In this document: piece by piece, positions 25,141-33,558 of the stretch
How positions within the stretch are numbered: the first letter of the stretch is position 1
Layout of the letters: every line of letters starts with the position of its first letter
From: Bacteroidales bacterium
GTDB taxonomy: Bacteria; Bacteroidota; Bacteroidia; Bacteroidales; Lentimicrobiaceae
Length of the DNA: 33,610 nt
Reading direction: 5' to 3'
Assembly: GCA_022837485.1 (NCBI GenBank)
Contig: JALHHH010000040.1
Span: 1 to 33,610 of the forward strand
Program-made: the position numbers and the translations under genes
The notes under the pieces: model-generated
Database searches by the model: none
Told to the model about the DNA's origin: nothing
What the model saw: only the letters and a program-made list of their open reading frames with translations

Positions 25141-26736
25141 ATGCTGCAGAAAGCAGGGGCTTTAACTAAAAATCCACGGTATATGTTTACACCCAGCGAC
25201 ATTAAGCAATTTCAAGCTAAAGGAATTGATATTGAAACCATAGAACAGCAAATAGAGAATTTTAAAAACGGATTTCCCTTTATAGATCTTGTTTCTCCTG
25301 CAATTCCCGGACACGGTATCCGGAAATTTACGGAATCCGAAGCCGATAAGCTGGTTGCATTTTACGACAAATACGTTGAATCGTATGAAATCCTGAAATT
25401 CGTGCCGGCCTCCGGTGCCGCCAGCCGGATGTTTAAAACACTCTTTGAATTCAGAGATGAATGCCGGAAATCGAACGATATTCAGGCACTGATCGAAAAC
25501 GATAAAGGGTTTAATTCCGCATTTAATTTCATCAGGAACATCCGGAAATTTGCCTTTTATTCCGATCTAAAGGAAACCATGAAATCGGGAGATGCCAGCC
25601 TGGAAGATTGCCTGAAAAAAAACGATTACGCTACAATAATTGATTATCTCCTGGACGACAAGGGCCTTGGATATGCATTGCTGCCCAAGGCATTGCTGAA
25701 GTTTCACAACTACGACGACGGAGCACGCATGGCCATGGAAGAACACCTTGTTGAAGGAGCCAACTACGGTCAAAATAAAGACGGAAGGGTTGCCATCCAT
25801 TTTACCGTATCGCCCGAACATGCCGACCGCTTTATCGAGGAAATCAATCAGGTTAAAGACAAATACGAAGCCCTCTTCGATGTTATCTACGAACTAACCT
25901 TCTCTATCCAGAAATCCTCAACCGATACCATTGCCGTTGATTCCAAAAACAAACCGTTCAGAGACAGCGACGATACCATCGTCTTCAGGCCGGGCGGACA
26001 CGGAGCTCTTATCGAAAACCTGAACGACAGGGACGGTGAAGTGATTTTTATTAAAAACATCGACAATATTGTCCCCGACAGACTTAAGGAAAGCACTTTC
26101 CGTTTTAAGCGGGTTCTCGGTGGTTATCTTTTCGAACTCAGAGACACCATCTTCGATTATCTTGAAAAGCTGGAAGATGGCAATGCAAGCGATAATGAAC
26201 TAAAAAAGATACTGCATTTCTGTAAGGAAAAACTGTTTATTCAGCCACCCACCGATTACGATGAGTTAACCAGAATTGAACAGATCGACTTCCTCTATAC
26301 CAAACTTAACAGGCCCATACGCATATGCGGGATGGTGAAAAATGAAGGCGAACCGGGCGGCGGACCGTTCTGGGTCAGGAATCTGGAAGGAGAGGTCTCG
26401 CTGCAGATTGTGGAATCCTCACAAATCGACCTCGACAATGCAGGGCAAAAGGATATCTTTAGCAAATCCACGCACTTCAACCCCGTCGACCTTGTTTGTT
26501 ACGTCAGAAATTACAACGATGAGCAGTTTAACCTGCCCGACTTTGTTGATCCATCAACGGGATTTATTTCGGTGAAATCGAAAGACGGCCGCGAACTGAA
26601 AGCGCAGGAGCTTCCCGGACTCTGGAACGGAGCAATGGCCGACTGGATTACCGTATTTGTGGAAGTACCTATCGTAACCTTCAATCCGGTAAAAACCATC
26701 AACGACCTGCTGCGTAAAGAACATCAGCCGTCGTAA
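25141..26736 (+). CDS. DUF4301 family protein (nucleotidyltransferase-like)
   Basis: A 531-residue cytoplasmic protein of the DUF4301 family. Conserved pieces are NFKNGFPFIDL near the N-terminus, KFVPASGAASRMFKTL (about 94-109), FRPGGHGALIENLND, FIKNIDNIVPD and CGMVKNEGEPGGGPFWV. The SGAASRM loop, the GGHGALIENL block and the ND-x-DG-like acidic pairs recall the GT-A fold of UDP-sugar pyrophosphorylases, so a nucleotidyltransferase role is plausible, but no reaction is established that I know of. The ATG at 25141 has an AGGAAG about 9 bases upstream, unusual for this genome. Many relatives would begin at the second Met (25183, MFTPSDIKQF). It is followed after 5 bases by a DUF1858 gene. Confidence 0.8.
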   Translation: MLQKAGALTKNPRYMFTPSDIKQFQAKGIDIETIEQQIENFKNGFPFIDLVSPAIPGHGIRKFTESEADKLVAFYDKYVESYEILKFVPASGAASRMFKTLFEFRDECRKSNDIQALIENDKGFNSAFNFIRNIRKFAFYSDLKETMKSGDASLEDCLKKNDYATIIDYLLDDKGLGYALLPKALLKFHNYDDGARMAMEEHLVEGANYGQNKDGRVAIHFTVSPEHADRFIEEINQVKDKYEALFDVIYELTFSIQKSSTDTIAVDSKNKPFRDSDDTIVFRPGGHGALIENLNDRDGEVIFIKNIDNIVPDRLKESTFRFKRVLGGYLFELRDTIFDYLEKLEDGNASDNELKKILHFCKEKLFIQPPTDYDELTRIEQIDFLYTKLNRPIRICGMVKNEGEPGGGPFWVRNLEGEVSLQIVESSQIDLDNAGQKDIFSKSTHFNPVDLVCYVRNYNDEQFNLPDFVDPSTGFISVKSKDGRELKAQELPGLWNGAMADWITVFVEVPIVTFNPVKTINDLLRKEHQPS

Positions 26737-26741
26737 ATGCC

Positions 26742-26960
26742 ATGAAACCTGAAATCACACGATACCTCCCCGTTGAGGAGCTTATCAGCAGCTATCCGTA
26801 CGCCATCCGTTTTCTTTCCGACCGGGGGCTACAGTGCATCATCTGCGGTGAACCGGTATGGGGTACCATCGAAGAGTTGGCTCTCGATAAAAACTACGGC
26901 GAAGAGGAAATAGACAAACTGATTGAAGATCTGAAAAGAGAGGCTTACACTGACAACTGA
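26742..26960 (+). CDS. DUF1858 small cysteine protein
   Basis: A 72-residue protein made of one DUF1858 domain: an N-terminal helix region (VEELISSYPYAIRFLSDRGL), the motif CIICGEPVWGTIEE (Cys32 and Cys35), and a C-terminal acidic helix. DUF1858 also occurs at the N-terminus of ScdA/RIC iron-sulfur repair proteins and fused to hybrid-cluster-like proteins; the C-x2-C pair could bind metal or act in redox. It starts 5 bases after the DUF4301 stop, so the two are probably co-translated. Function unknown. Confidence 0.78.
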   Translation: MKPEITRYLPVEELISSYPYAIRFLSDRGLQCIICGEPVWGTIEELALDKNYGEEEIDKLIEDLKREAYTDN

Positions 26961-27036
26961 ACAGTAGCTTATAAAATTTAAGATGAAGCAAGGGCATTGC
27001 CAGGAATTGCCCCAAACCTTTAATACCTTGCTGATC

Positions 27037-27678
27037 TCATGGTGCCAGCCGCTCCTTCAGCCACTCCCCTTCTATCAGTCGAAACCGTATACGGTCGTGA
27101 AGACGGTTGCTCCGGCCCTGCCAAAACTCAACCGTACGGGGTTCAAAAGCATATCCGCCCCAGTTAGCAGGCCTGCGAACAACATCCTGCCTGTCTTTCA
27201 TTTGCTCATAAAGCAAGCGGTAATGCGACTCCAGCTCTTCCCTGCCCGGTATTACCATGCTTTGCTGCGACACAAGAGCACCTATCCGGCTTTCGTACGG
27301 ACGTGTATTGAAGTATTCATCCGAAACGGCTTCCGGCAAACGGATTACCTTTCCTTCGAATCGTACCTGGCGCTCCAGCTCGCCCCAAAAAAAGAGCAGG
27401 GAGGCAGAAGGATTTGACGATAAGTGCCTGCCCTTGCGGCTGTTGTAATTGGAATAAAAAACCAGCTGCCCATCCGTTATACCTTTCAGAAGAACAATAC
27501 GCGAAGACGGCATCCCCGAAGAAGATACGGTCGATAGTACCATAGCGGTTGGTTCAACAACCTCTTCCCTTACAGCTTCATCCAGCCAGGCTCCGAACAG
27601 ATGAAAGGGCTCACTGCCTGCGTCACGCTCGTTGAGCACACTTTTTGTGTAATCAATCCGGAATGATGAGAGATCCAT
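27037..27678 (-). CDS. pdxH: Pyridoxamine 5'-phosphate oxidase (PdxH)
   Basis: A 213-residue FMN-dependent enzyme that oxidises PNP and PMP to pyridoxal phosphate, the last step of vitamin B6 synthesis and salvage. Seen: EPTAMVLSTVSSSGMPSSRIVLLKG (FMN site start), FYSNYNSRKGRHLSSNP, LLFFWGELERQVRFEG, a GALVSQQSMVI segment and the C-terminal signature FWQGRSNRLHDRIRF ending RLAP, which holds the Arg and His that bind PLP. Length is that of the family. A -7 box TAATTTTG (27709-27716, minus strand) lies 30 bases before the ATG. Convergent with the DUF1858 gene. Confidence 0.96.
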   Translation of the reverse strand: MDLSSFRIDYTKSVLNERDAGSEPFHLFGAWLDEAVREEVVEPTAMVLSTVSSSGMPSSRIVLLKGITDGQLVFYSNYNSRKGRHLSSNPSASLLFFWGELERQVRFEGKVIRLPEAVSDEYFNTRPYESRIGALVSQQSMVIPGREELESHYRLLYEQMKDRQDVVRRPANWGGYAFEPRTVEFWQGRSNRLHDRIRFRLIEGEWLKERLAP

Positions 27679-27708
27679 AAACTTTTTGTTACTGATTTAT
27701 ATTAATAA

Positions 27709-27716
27709 CAAAATTA
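27709..27716 (-). promoter_or_regulatory. -7 box of pdxH
   Basis: TAATTTTG on the minus strand matches TAnnTTTG and lies 30 bases upstream of the pdxH ATG. No convincing -33 TTG was found. Confidence 0.4.
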
Positions 27717-27818
27717 ACCGCCTCGTAGTTGCTGATCTTTAAAAAATAACTCAGCCTGGCATTCAGGCGACAGCATTCTGCACTAAATACAGGCAATATA
27801 AGACATAACAAAAAAGGT

Positions 27819-27826
27819 TAATTTTG
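27819..27826 (+). promoter_or_regulatory. -7 box of the DUF1684 gene
   Basis: TAATTTTG matches TAnnTTTG and lies 20 bases upstream of the ATG at 27847. No clear -33 box. Confidence 0.4.
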
Positions 27827-27846
27827 CTGGTGCTAATACCGAAAAT

Positions 27847-28470
27847 ATGTTCAAACCGTTTTCTTTCTGTCTGCTCACCGCATTGCTGCTCGTTTCATTG
27901 GTCGCGAATGCACAGAAAGCCTCCTTCAGCGACTATCGCGCAAAGCTCCTGAAAGAAAGAGCCGATAAAGATGAGGAGTTCCTGAGTCATGAAGGTTCAC
28001 CGATTACAGATGAGGACCGGGAAACCTTTCGCGGGCTTGCATACTTTAAACCGGCAAAAAAATGGATAATTGATGCCCGCCTTGAACGATTCAGCAATCC
28101 CGATACCATCCGGATGCAGACAACCACCGCCCGTCTTCCTTTGTATATCGTATTTGGTAAAGCCCATTTTGAATACAAAGGCCGGAAATTCAGCCTTACC
28201 GTTTTTCAGAACGTTGATCTGATGAAAAAATCCGGGTATGAAAACTACCTGTTTCTGCCATTTACCGATCTTACCTCAGGCGAAGAAAGTTATGGTGGTG
28301 GCAGGTATCTTGATCTTCGCTGCGATCACACACAAACCGTCACACTCGACTTCAACAGAGCATATAACCCGTATTGCGTTTACAATAAAAAGTACAGCTG
28401 TCCGGTTCCTCCATCAGAGAATTTTTTGAATATAGAAGTAAAAGCCGGTGAAATGAACTTTTCGCACTGA
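27847..28470 (+). CDS. Exported DUF1684 family protein
   Basis: A 207-residue protein with a signal peptide (1-22, ending VANAQ) and a DUF1684 domain. Family landmarks are FFxGLxYF-like TFRGLAYFKP, the central beta region (YIVFGKAHFEYKGRKFSL), LPFTDLTSGEESYGGGRYLDL, and the C-terminal block DFNRAYNPYCVYNKKYSCPVPPSENFL followed by an AGE element. The two Cys in the last block are family-typical. DUF1684 proteins are common in Bacteroidota and actinobacteria with no assigned reaction. It precedes an outer-membrane barrel gene by 49 bases, and both would act in the envelope. Confidence 0.85.
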   Translation: MFKPFSFCLLTALLLVSLVANAQKASFSDYRAKLLKERADKDEEFLSHEGSPITDEDRETFRGLAYFKPAKKWIIDARLERFSNPDTIRMQTTTARLPLYIVFGKAHFEYKGRKFSLTVFQNVDLMKKSGYENYLFLPFTDLTSGEESYGGGRYLDLRCDHTQTVTLDFNRAYNPYCVYNKKYSCPVPPSENFLNIEVKAGEMNFSH

Positions 28471-28519
28471 CTTTCAACAGCAAGCAACCTCTGAACCACG
28501 ACATGAAAGTCCAGACCAA

Positions 28520-29245
28520 ATGCTGAAAAAGTGCCTGATTTTAATCTGTTTATGCCCGGCCATCCTGATTGGACAGCCGGTGGTTTATACTCCGAATGAA
28601 GGCTGGTTCGGCGGATTAAATGCAGGAGTGGCTTCGTTTTTCGGCGATCTGAGCATTTACGACTACAGTCCAAAAGAGAAACTGACCCTGGAAAGCAGTG
28701 CAGCAGCGGGCATAACCGCCGGCAAACACATTACCAAATTTATTATAGCCGAATTAAACCTTACAAAAGGCGGTTTAAAAGGCAGCAATCCCTCGCTCGG
28801 ACTTGCATTCAACGGCACAATTCTGGAATTCTCGGCAAACGGCTACCTGAATTTCACAAGACTGGTATTTCCGAATTCGGAATTCAGAACCAGTGTATAT
28901 GCCATGGCAGGAACCGGTGTAATTGCATACAGGGCAACCAAAACAAGTCTGTCGGATCAAAGTGTTGTGGAAACGATCGGCAGGAATGAGGCTGGCGATA
29001 AGGACGGCCATCCGGCAGGTAAAGTAATTTTCCCTGCAGGAATTTCCTTAAGTTACCAGTTTAACGAACGCTGGTCGCTGAGGAGCGACTTTGCCTACCG
29101 GCTCACAACCGATGACAGGCTGGATGCACATGCGGGCATCACTTCGGTTAACGACCGTTATACGATACTTATGGTGGGTATGCGATTTATGCTTCGTCCT
29201 CTCAGGAAGATTCCGGCGGGGCCCCTGCCCTGCCCTCAGTTCTGA
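28520..29245 (+). CDS. Outer-membrane beta-barrel protein
   Basis: A 241-residue protein with a short signal peptide (1-18, CPAILIGQ). The body is built of alternating hydrophobic/polar strands of about ten residues with aromatic girdles: WFGGLNAGVASFFGDLSIYD, AELNLTKGGL, LEFSANGYLNFTRL, SVYAMAGTGVIAY, PAGISLSYQFNERWSLRSDF, YTILMVGMRFML. This is an eight-strand-type OMP beta-barrel as in the PorT/OmpW-like families of Bacteroidota. Residues after about 225 (PLRKIPAGPLPCPQF) are an unusual Pro-rich tail rather than the typical final aromatic strand. Likely co-transcribed with the DUF1684 gene. Function unknown. Confidence 0.72.
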   Translation: MLKKCLILICLCPAILIGQPVVYTPNEGWFGGLNAGVASFFGDLSIYDYSPKEKLTLESSAAAGITAGKHITKFIIAELNLTKGGLKGSNPSLGLAFNGTILEFSANGYLNFTRLVFPNSEFRTSVYAMAGTGVIAYRATKTSLSDQSVVETIGRNEAGDKDGHPAGKVIFPAGISLSYQFNERWSLRSDFAYRLTTDDRLDAHAGITSVNDRYTILMVGMRFMLRPLRKIPAGPLPCPQF

Positions 29246-29266
29246 GAATAAAGAACATGTTTATTA

Positions 29267-29371
29267 TCATCCCTGACGTTTTACATTACCGGCCGCAGCT
29301 TTTATTCGTTCGATCAACTGAGTCCGCTTTTCTTTTTCTTCTTCCAGATTCCTGCTTAATTCTTCATTCAA
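29267..29371 (-). pseudogene. Out-of-frame tail of the coiled-coil protein
   Basis: Read in the frame of the stop at 29267-29269, the minus strand gives LNEELSRNLEEEKEKRTQLI then ERIKAAAG, an unmistakable continuation of the charged coiled coil. Adding one base in the CTCTTCTT stretch of the gene (reading CTCCTTCTT) would join KIELLLK to LNEELS and extend the protein to about 286 residues. Confidence 0.6.
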
Positions 29372-30126
29372 TTTAAGAAGAGTTCAATCTTTTGCTTCAG
29401 GGCAGATTCTGCCACGGCTCCTTCATTGATAGTCTCCAAACTTGTAGTACCCACGATTCTGTCGCCTGTGAGTTCCTGCTCCAACCGGCTGTTCTCCTCT
29501 TCAATAACCCGGCATTTCTCCATCAGAATCTGCATCTTATCCTGGTAGAGTTGCATCCCGTTCTCCAGCTCCTCACGCAAGCCGATTTCGCGCTGCCGTA
29601 TACTCTGCAGCTCTTCAATCAGCAGCTCCGTTTCCTGTCTTTTACTCTCGAAAAGTGCAGCATAATGCCCGGCTTCCTTTCGTGCCTTAAGACCAGGATT
29701 ATATCTGCTTATCAGTATGTAGATCAGAACCACCAAAGCACACAACAGAAGTCCGACAGCTGCTTTCAGATACAACATCATCTGCATGTCGTTCTGTGTT
29801 CTCGATTTTAATATGTCTCTTTCGGCTTCAACGGTTTGATAACGTTTCGTTAAAAATTCATGTTCCGAAATCAGCGCCGAATCCTGAACGGACTTCCGGC
29901 GAAGTGAATCTATAATCCTTTCGTCAAGAAGCACAATAGCTTCCAGATTATCGGTCATCTCCTTCATATTCTTCCATGTTCTGATGGTCATGGTGTCCTT
30001 CAGCGACCAATACTTTTCAAAGTGAGCCGACCTTTGCTGAAGGAGTTCATTTCCGTAAACCATCCCCCGGAGGGGAAGAAGAACCATGATGAAGACAAGC
30101 AAAATTAAGCGTTTATCAGATTTCAT
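29368..30126 (-). CDS. Membrane-anchored coiled-coil protein of unknown function
   Basis: As written, a 252-residue protein: signal-peptide-like helix (1-25), periplasmic alpha-helical segment (about 30-115), one membrane helix (LKAAVGLLLCALVVLIYILI, about 119-138), and a cytoplasmic coiled coil (about 150-252) with heptads rich in Glu, Leu and Gln. No family is recognised; the plan resembles the non-catalytic part of Bacteroidota TPR-type sensors. The coiled coil stops abruptly at KIELFLN, but a second frame continues it without a break for about 34 codons (see the next entry), so this gene is probably frameshifted near 29372-29382. It is convergent with the OMP gene. Confidence 0.65.
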   Translation of the reverse strand: MKSDKRLILLVFIMVLLPLRGMVYGNELLQQRSAHFEKYWSLKDTMTIRTWKNMKEMTDNLEAIVLLDERIIDSLRRKSVQDSALISEHEFLTKRYQTVEAERDILKSRTQNDMQMMLYLKAAVGLLLCALVVLIYILISRYNPGLKARKEAGHYAALFESKRQETELLIEELQSIRQREIGLREELENGMQLYQDKMQILMEKCRVIEEENSRLEQELTGDRIVGTTSLETINEGAVAESALKQKIELFLN

Positions 30127-30361
30127 ACGTTGAAGTTTCTACATCGTTATACTATAGGAATTCCGTAATGCCCCAAAAAAAATGGGGGATGATTTAATAA
30201 ATCAGTCTCTGATGCACGATCATCCGATAAAAAAGTCGATGGTTATTGTAGCTTTAACAAACATACCAACAGTACAGCGAACTTTATTAAATCTTTCCGG
30301 CACATCGGCCGGCAACCCTTTGGAAGTTATCAGACCGGCTTTTCATCTCGTGAAAAATCAG

Positions 30362-30369
30362 TAAGTTTG
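30362..30369 (+). promoter_or_regulatory. -7 box of the thioredoxin-like gene
   Basis: TAAGTTTG matches TAnnTTTG and ends 25 bases before the ATG at 30395. The -33 region has only TTTTC at a short distance. Nothing else is seen in 30127-30361; a 60-codon frame there has no support. Confidence 0.5.
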
Positions 30370-30394
30370 CACCTCTAAAGTACATTATTTCGAA

Positions 30395-31816
30395 ATGAGA
30401 TCAGCAATATTCCGCCATTTTTTTTTCATACTTACCTTTTCATTATTTGTCAGTGCCGCAATGGCACAGAAAGAATACCGTATAACTGTTAGACTTGATG
30501 GATTGACGGACAGTCTGCTGCTGCTGGCTTCCTATTCCGGAGACAAACAATTTGTAGTTGATACTGCCCGGGCCAATCTGCAAAAAGGTTATGTTTTTGC
30601 GCGGAAGGAACGATTGCCGGAAGGCATGTACCTGATTGCGGGAGAATCAAAAAACAAGCTATTTGATTTTATCGTATCCGGCAGCCAGACGTTTACCATT
30701 ACGGGCGACAAAGCGGCTCTGCCGGCCAGTCTCAGAGCATTGAAAAGCGATGAAAACCAGCGCTTCTTCGATTACATCCGGTTTTTAGGCGAAAAGCAGA
30801 AGCAACAGGCATTGCTTAATGAGCAAAAAAAGAAAGCTGCCCCCGAAAGCGATTCGGCTGCAGTACTGCAAAGCCGGCTCGACCTTCTGGATGAAGAGGT
30901 AAAGCGAACCATCTCAGGAATTATCCAATCACATCCGGAGTCTTTTCTTGCCCTTTTCCTGAAAGCCATGCAGGAAATTGAGATTCCTCCGACACCCTTA
31001 TTACCCAACGGGAGACCCGACTCTGCCTTTCCCTTCAGGTATTATAAATCCCATTTCTGGGATAATGCCGATTTATCCGACGACAGACTGATCCGTACTC
31101 CGTTTATCCACAGTAAAGTGGAACAATATCTGAACCGCCTCACCTCCCCGGCTCCCGACTCGCTTATCGTATCCATGGATCATCTTCTTAAGCTTACCGG
31201 AAACAGTGAAGAGGCATTCAAATACCTGGCATGGTATTTCACTGTAAAATATGAATCATCCGAAATCATGGGTTACGATGCCATTTTTGTGCACCTTGCC
31301 GACACCTGGTACCAGGATCCCCGGATGAAATGGATGAATGCTACCGTAAAAGAAAATCTGATTAAGAGGGCCAACGCGCTGAGACCGGTACTTATCGGCA
31401 AAACAGCCCCTGAAATGATATTGATCGATACCCTGAACAACGCCGTTTCACTTCACCGCCTGTCAGCCGACTACATTATTATATACTTCTGGGATCCCGA
31501 CTGCAGTCACTGCAAAAAGGAGACACCGCAGCTTCGCGATTTCTACGCTGCAAACAAGGAAAAATACAATCTGGAAGTATATGCAGTTTGTATGGACACA
31601 TCCTGGAAAGACATGAAGGCATATATTAAGAAAAACGAACTGAAATGGGTGAATGTTAACGGCTACTACAGCGTAACACCCGACTTCAGAGAGCTTTACG
31701 ACGTACACACATCTCCAGTCCTCTTCCTTCTCGACCGCAACCGCCGGATTATTGCCAAGCGAATACTTTCTTCCCAGATGGAGAACATTCTGAAATATGA
31801 AACGGAAAAAAAGTAG
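30395..31816 (+). CDS. Exported thioredoxin-like protein with DUF4369- and DUF5106-type domains
   Basis: A 473-residue exported protein. Order: signal peptide (1-25, AAMAQ), an N-terminal beta domain of the DUF4369 type (about 26-115, DTARANLQKGYVFARKERLP), a helical segment with a charged QKKK stretch, a DUF5106-type middle region (about 170-330), and a C-terminal TlpA-like thioredoxin fold (335-470) with GKTAPEMILID, the redox motif CSHC (Cys370, Cys373) in FWDPDCSHCKKETPQL, and the cis-Pro region HTSPVLFLLD. It is likely a periplasmic thiol-disulfide reductase or cytochrome/envelope maturation factor. The substrate is unknown. Confidence 0.87.
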   Translation: MRSAIFRHFFFILTFSLFVSAAMAQKEYRITVRLDGLTDSLLLLASYSGDKQFVVDTARANLQKGYVFARKERLPEGMYLIAGESKNKLFDFIVSGSQTFTITGDKAALPASLRALKSDENQRFFDYIRFLGEKQKQQALLNEQKKKAAPESDSAAVLQSRLDLLDEEVKRTISGIIQSHPESFLALFLKAMQEIEIPPTPLLPNGRPDSAFPFRYYKSHFWDNADLSDDRLIRTPFIHSKVEQYLNRLTSPAPDSLIVSMDHLLKLTGNSEEAFKYLAWYFTVKYESSEIMGYDAIFVHLADTWYQDPRMKWMNATVKENLIKRANALRPVLIGKTAPEMILIDTLNNAVSLHRLSADYIIIYFWDPDCSHCKKETPQLRDFYAANKEKYNLEVYAVCMDTSWKDMKAYIKKNELKWVNVNGYYSVTPDFRELYDVHTSPVLFLLDRNRRIIAKRILSSQMENILKYETEKK

Positions 31817-32061
31817 AATTTCTCTCCTTTAACAGAACAGCTCAGAATTTCGCACCAATCTGCAACTTCCCGCCGATACCGTTTCCATTAAATAACTGCC
31901 CGATTCTGCAAAGGAAATACTTTTTATAAAAATTTCGTCACATTCACGTGATCGTGTATTTAAAGGGAAAAAATTCTTAATTTTAACTGGAACGGCAGGC
32001 ACCGTATCGCAGGCTGTATGCGTGTGACCGGATACCGGAGCAATACTCATCAACAAAGAGA
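31817..32061. other. Intergenic stretch upstream of the MFS gene
   Basis: About 245 bases. Possible terminator or promoter signals are not convincing: a TAATTTTA at 31979-31986 is one base off the -7 consensus and lies about 76 bases before the MFS start. No hairpin with a T run was seen. Confidence 0.3.
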
Positions 32062-33558
32062 ATGAACATGCTACAAATCCAGAAAAAGCTTACCAATTCA
32101 TTTTATGCTCTGCTTAGCTTGCCGTCCACGGCCATGGGCTTTGCGCTATCGGTTCAGATTGCCGCATTGAGCTGGATCTTAAGCACCCAGTATGGGCTCG
32201 ACATACACGATGTTGGGCTGGTATGGGCGGCAGGTCCGCTTGCCGGCATTATCGGTCAGGTTATCATAGGTGTTATCAGCGATAAAGTCTGGTTCTGGAA
32301 CGGGCGGCGCCGTCCGTTCATTATTATCGGGGGCATTCTGGCAGCAATGATGCTGCTGGCGCTTCCCAACATCGGAGTCATCAGTCAGTCGCTGAATACC
32401 GGGGGCATTCTTGGAATTGCCATAGTAGTGGCTCTTACCCTGGATCTGGCGATCAACGTCAGTTTCAATCCCACACGATCCATAATTGCCGACGTAACAC
32501 CGGTAGGCAAGTCCCGCACCCGTGGCTATACCTGGATGCAAACGGTTTCGGGTTCTTTCGGCGTACTGGCCTATTTTATTGGAGCAACCCTTAACAATTA
32601 CATTCTTATATACTCGGGTGCCGTCCTGGTTTTACTGTTCTCGGTAATCCCTCCGTTTTTTATCAAGGAGCCGAGGGTGCTGGGAGAACAGGATTCCGAC
32701 ACCAATACACATGTTGAACTCAAGCAGAAAAAAGACGACGGTGAAGGATCGTTGCTCACTATGCTGATGATTATTGAACCACTGTGGGGATTTCTGCTGT
32801 ATGCCGTATATGCGATGATTGTCCGATTATCGGGGCTTCCGCCCGTTCCCTGGCACCTGGTGGAGATTATTGCCCTTGGACTCACCGTTATCCTTATCGC
32901 AAAAGCGCTGATTAAAAAAGAAGACGGAGTAAGCCGGGAAAAAGATGGCCGGGTCGGATTTCAGAAGGTTCTGGCTGCACACTCTTTTACCTGGATTGGT
33001 GTGCAAACCATGTTTATTTATATGTATGCCTATGTTCAGGATACCATTCCTGACCTGAGCAGTAAAATGCTGGGAGACATCGTAAACTGGAGTTTTTTCA
33101 CTATCAACCTGATTGCAGCCATCATTCCGGTACTGATTCTCTTACCCCTTGCCGCACGTTACGGTCGTGTTAAAGTACATGCCACAGCGATCGCATTGAT
33201 GTCGGCCGGATACTTGTTAATTTTCCTTTACGGGCATTCACAGTTTTTGATATATGCTTTTATGGCCGTTGTCGGGATAGGTTGGTCGGCCACCATCAGT
33301 CTGCCTTTCGCCATTATGTCGCAGAAGGTGCCTCAGCCGAGGATGGGATTATACATGGGCTTATTCAATTTATCGGTGGTCCTGCCTCAGCTGGTAGCGA
33401 GTCTGGGAGTCGGAGAGCTGATCAGCAACGCATCCGACAAGAGCATCACTTTTTTAATTTGTTCCGGCACGGTGGCATTATCGGCTTTAGCCTGGTATCT
33501 TGTAAAAGAGCCGGCTGACGGAAGCATGGCGCCATCCGGTGGCACCGGATCTCATTAA
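32062..33558 (+). CDS. MFS transporter, sucrose/maltose-type (SLC45/GPH-like)
   Basis: A 498-residue inner-membrane transporter with about 12 hydrophobic helices. Landmarks: GLVWAAGPLAGIIGQVIIGVISDK followed by WFWNGRRRPFIIIGG (the R-x-GRRRPF loop of sucrose/SLC45-type MFS proteins), a DLAINVSFNPTRSIIADVTP helix, a long hydrophilic loop after helix 6 (about 205-235, rich in Asp, Lys and Glu), and symmetric motifs in the second half (GWSATISLPFAIMSQKVP). It most likely imports a disaccharide such as sucrose or maltose with protons or sodium. No glycosidase lies next to it in the window, and the downstream part is cut off by the window's end. ATG 32062 or 32068 are both usable. Confidence 0.85.
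   Translation: MNMLQIQKKLTNSFYALLSLPSTAMGFALSVQIAALSWILSTQYGLDIHDVGLVWAAGPLAGIIGQVIIGVISDKVWFWNGRRRPFIIIGGILAAMMLLALPNIGVISQSLNTGGILGIAIVVALTLDLAINVSFNPTRSIIADVTPVGKSRTRGYTWMQTVSGSFGVLAYFIGATLNNYILIYSGAVLVLLFSVIPPFFIKEPRVLGEQDSDTNTHVELKQKKDDGEGSLLTMLMIIEPLWGFLLYAVYAMIVRLSGLPPVPWHLVEIIALGLTVILIAKALIKKEDGVSREKDGRVGFQKVLAAHSFTWIGVQTMFIYMYAYVQDTIPDLSSKMLGDIVNWSFFTINLIAAIIPVLILLPLAARYGRVKVHATAIALMSAGYLLIFLYGHSQFLIYAFMAVVGIGWSATISLPFAIMSQKVPQPRMGLYMGLFNLSVVLPQLVASLGVGELISNASDKSITFLICSGTVALSALAWYLVKEPADGSMAPSGGTGSH

Noticed and set aside
26995..27020. GGGCA...TGCCC inverted repeat between DUF1858 and pdxH
   Set aside because: Only five paired bases and no T run on either strand, so not called a terminator.
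26983..27417. 144-codon plus-strand frame after the DUF1858 gene
   Set aside because: Antisense to pdxH, which is certain.
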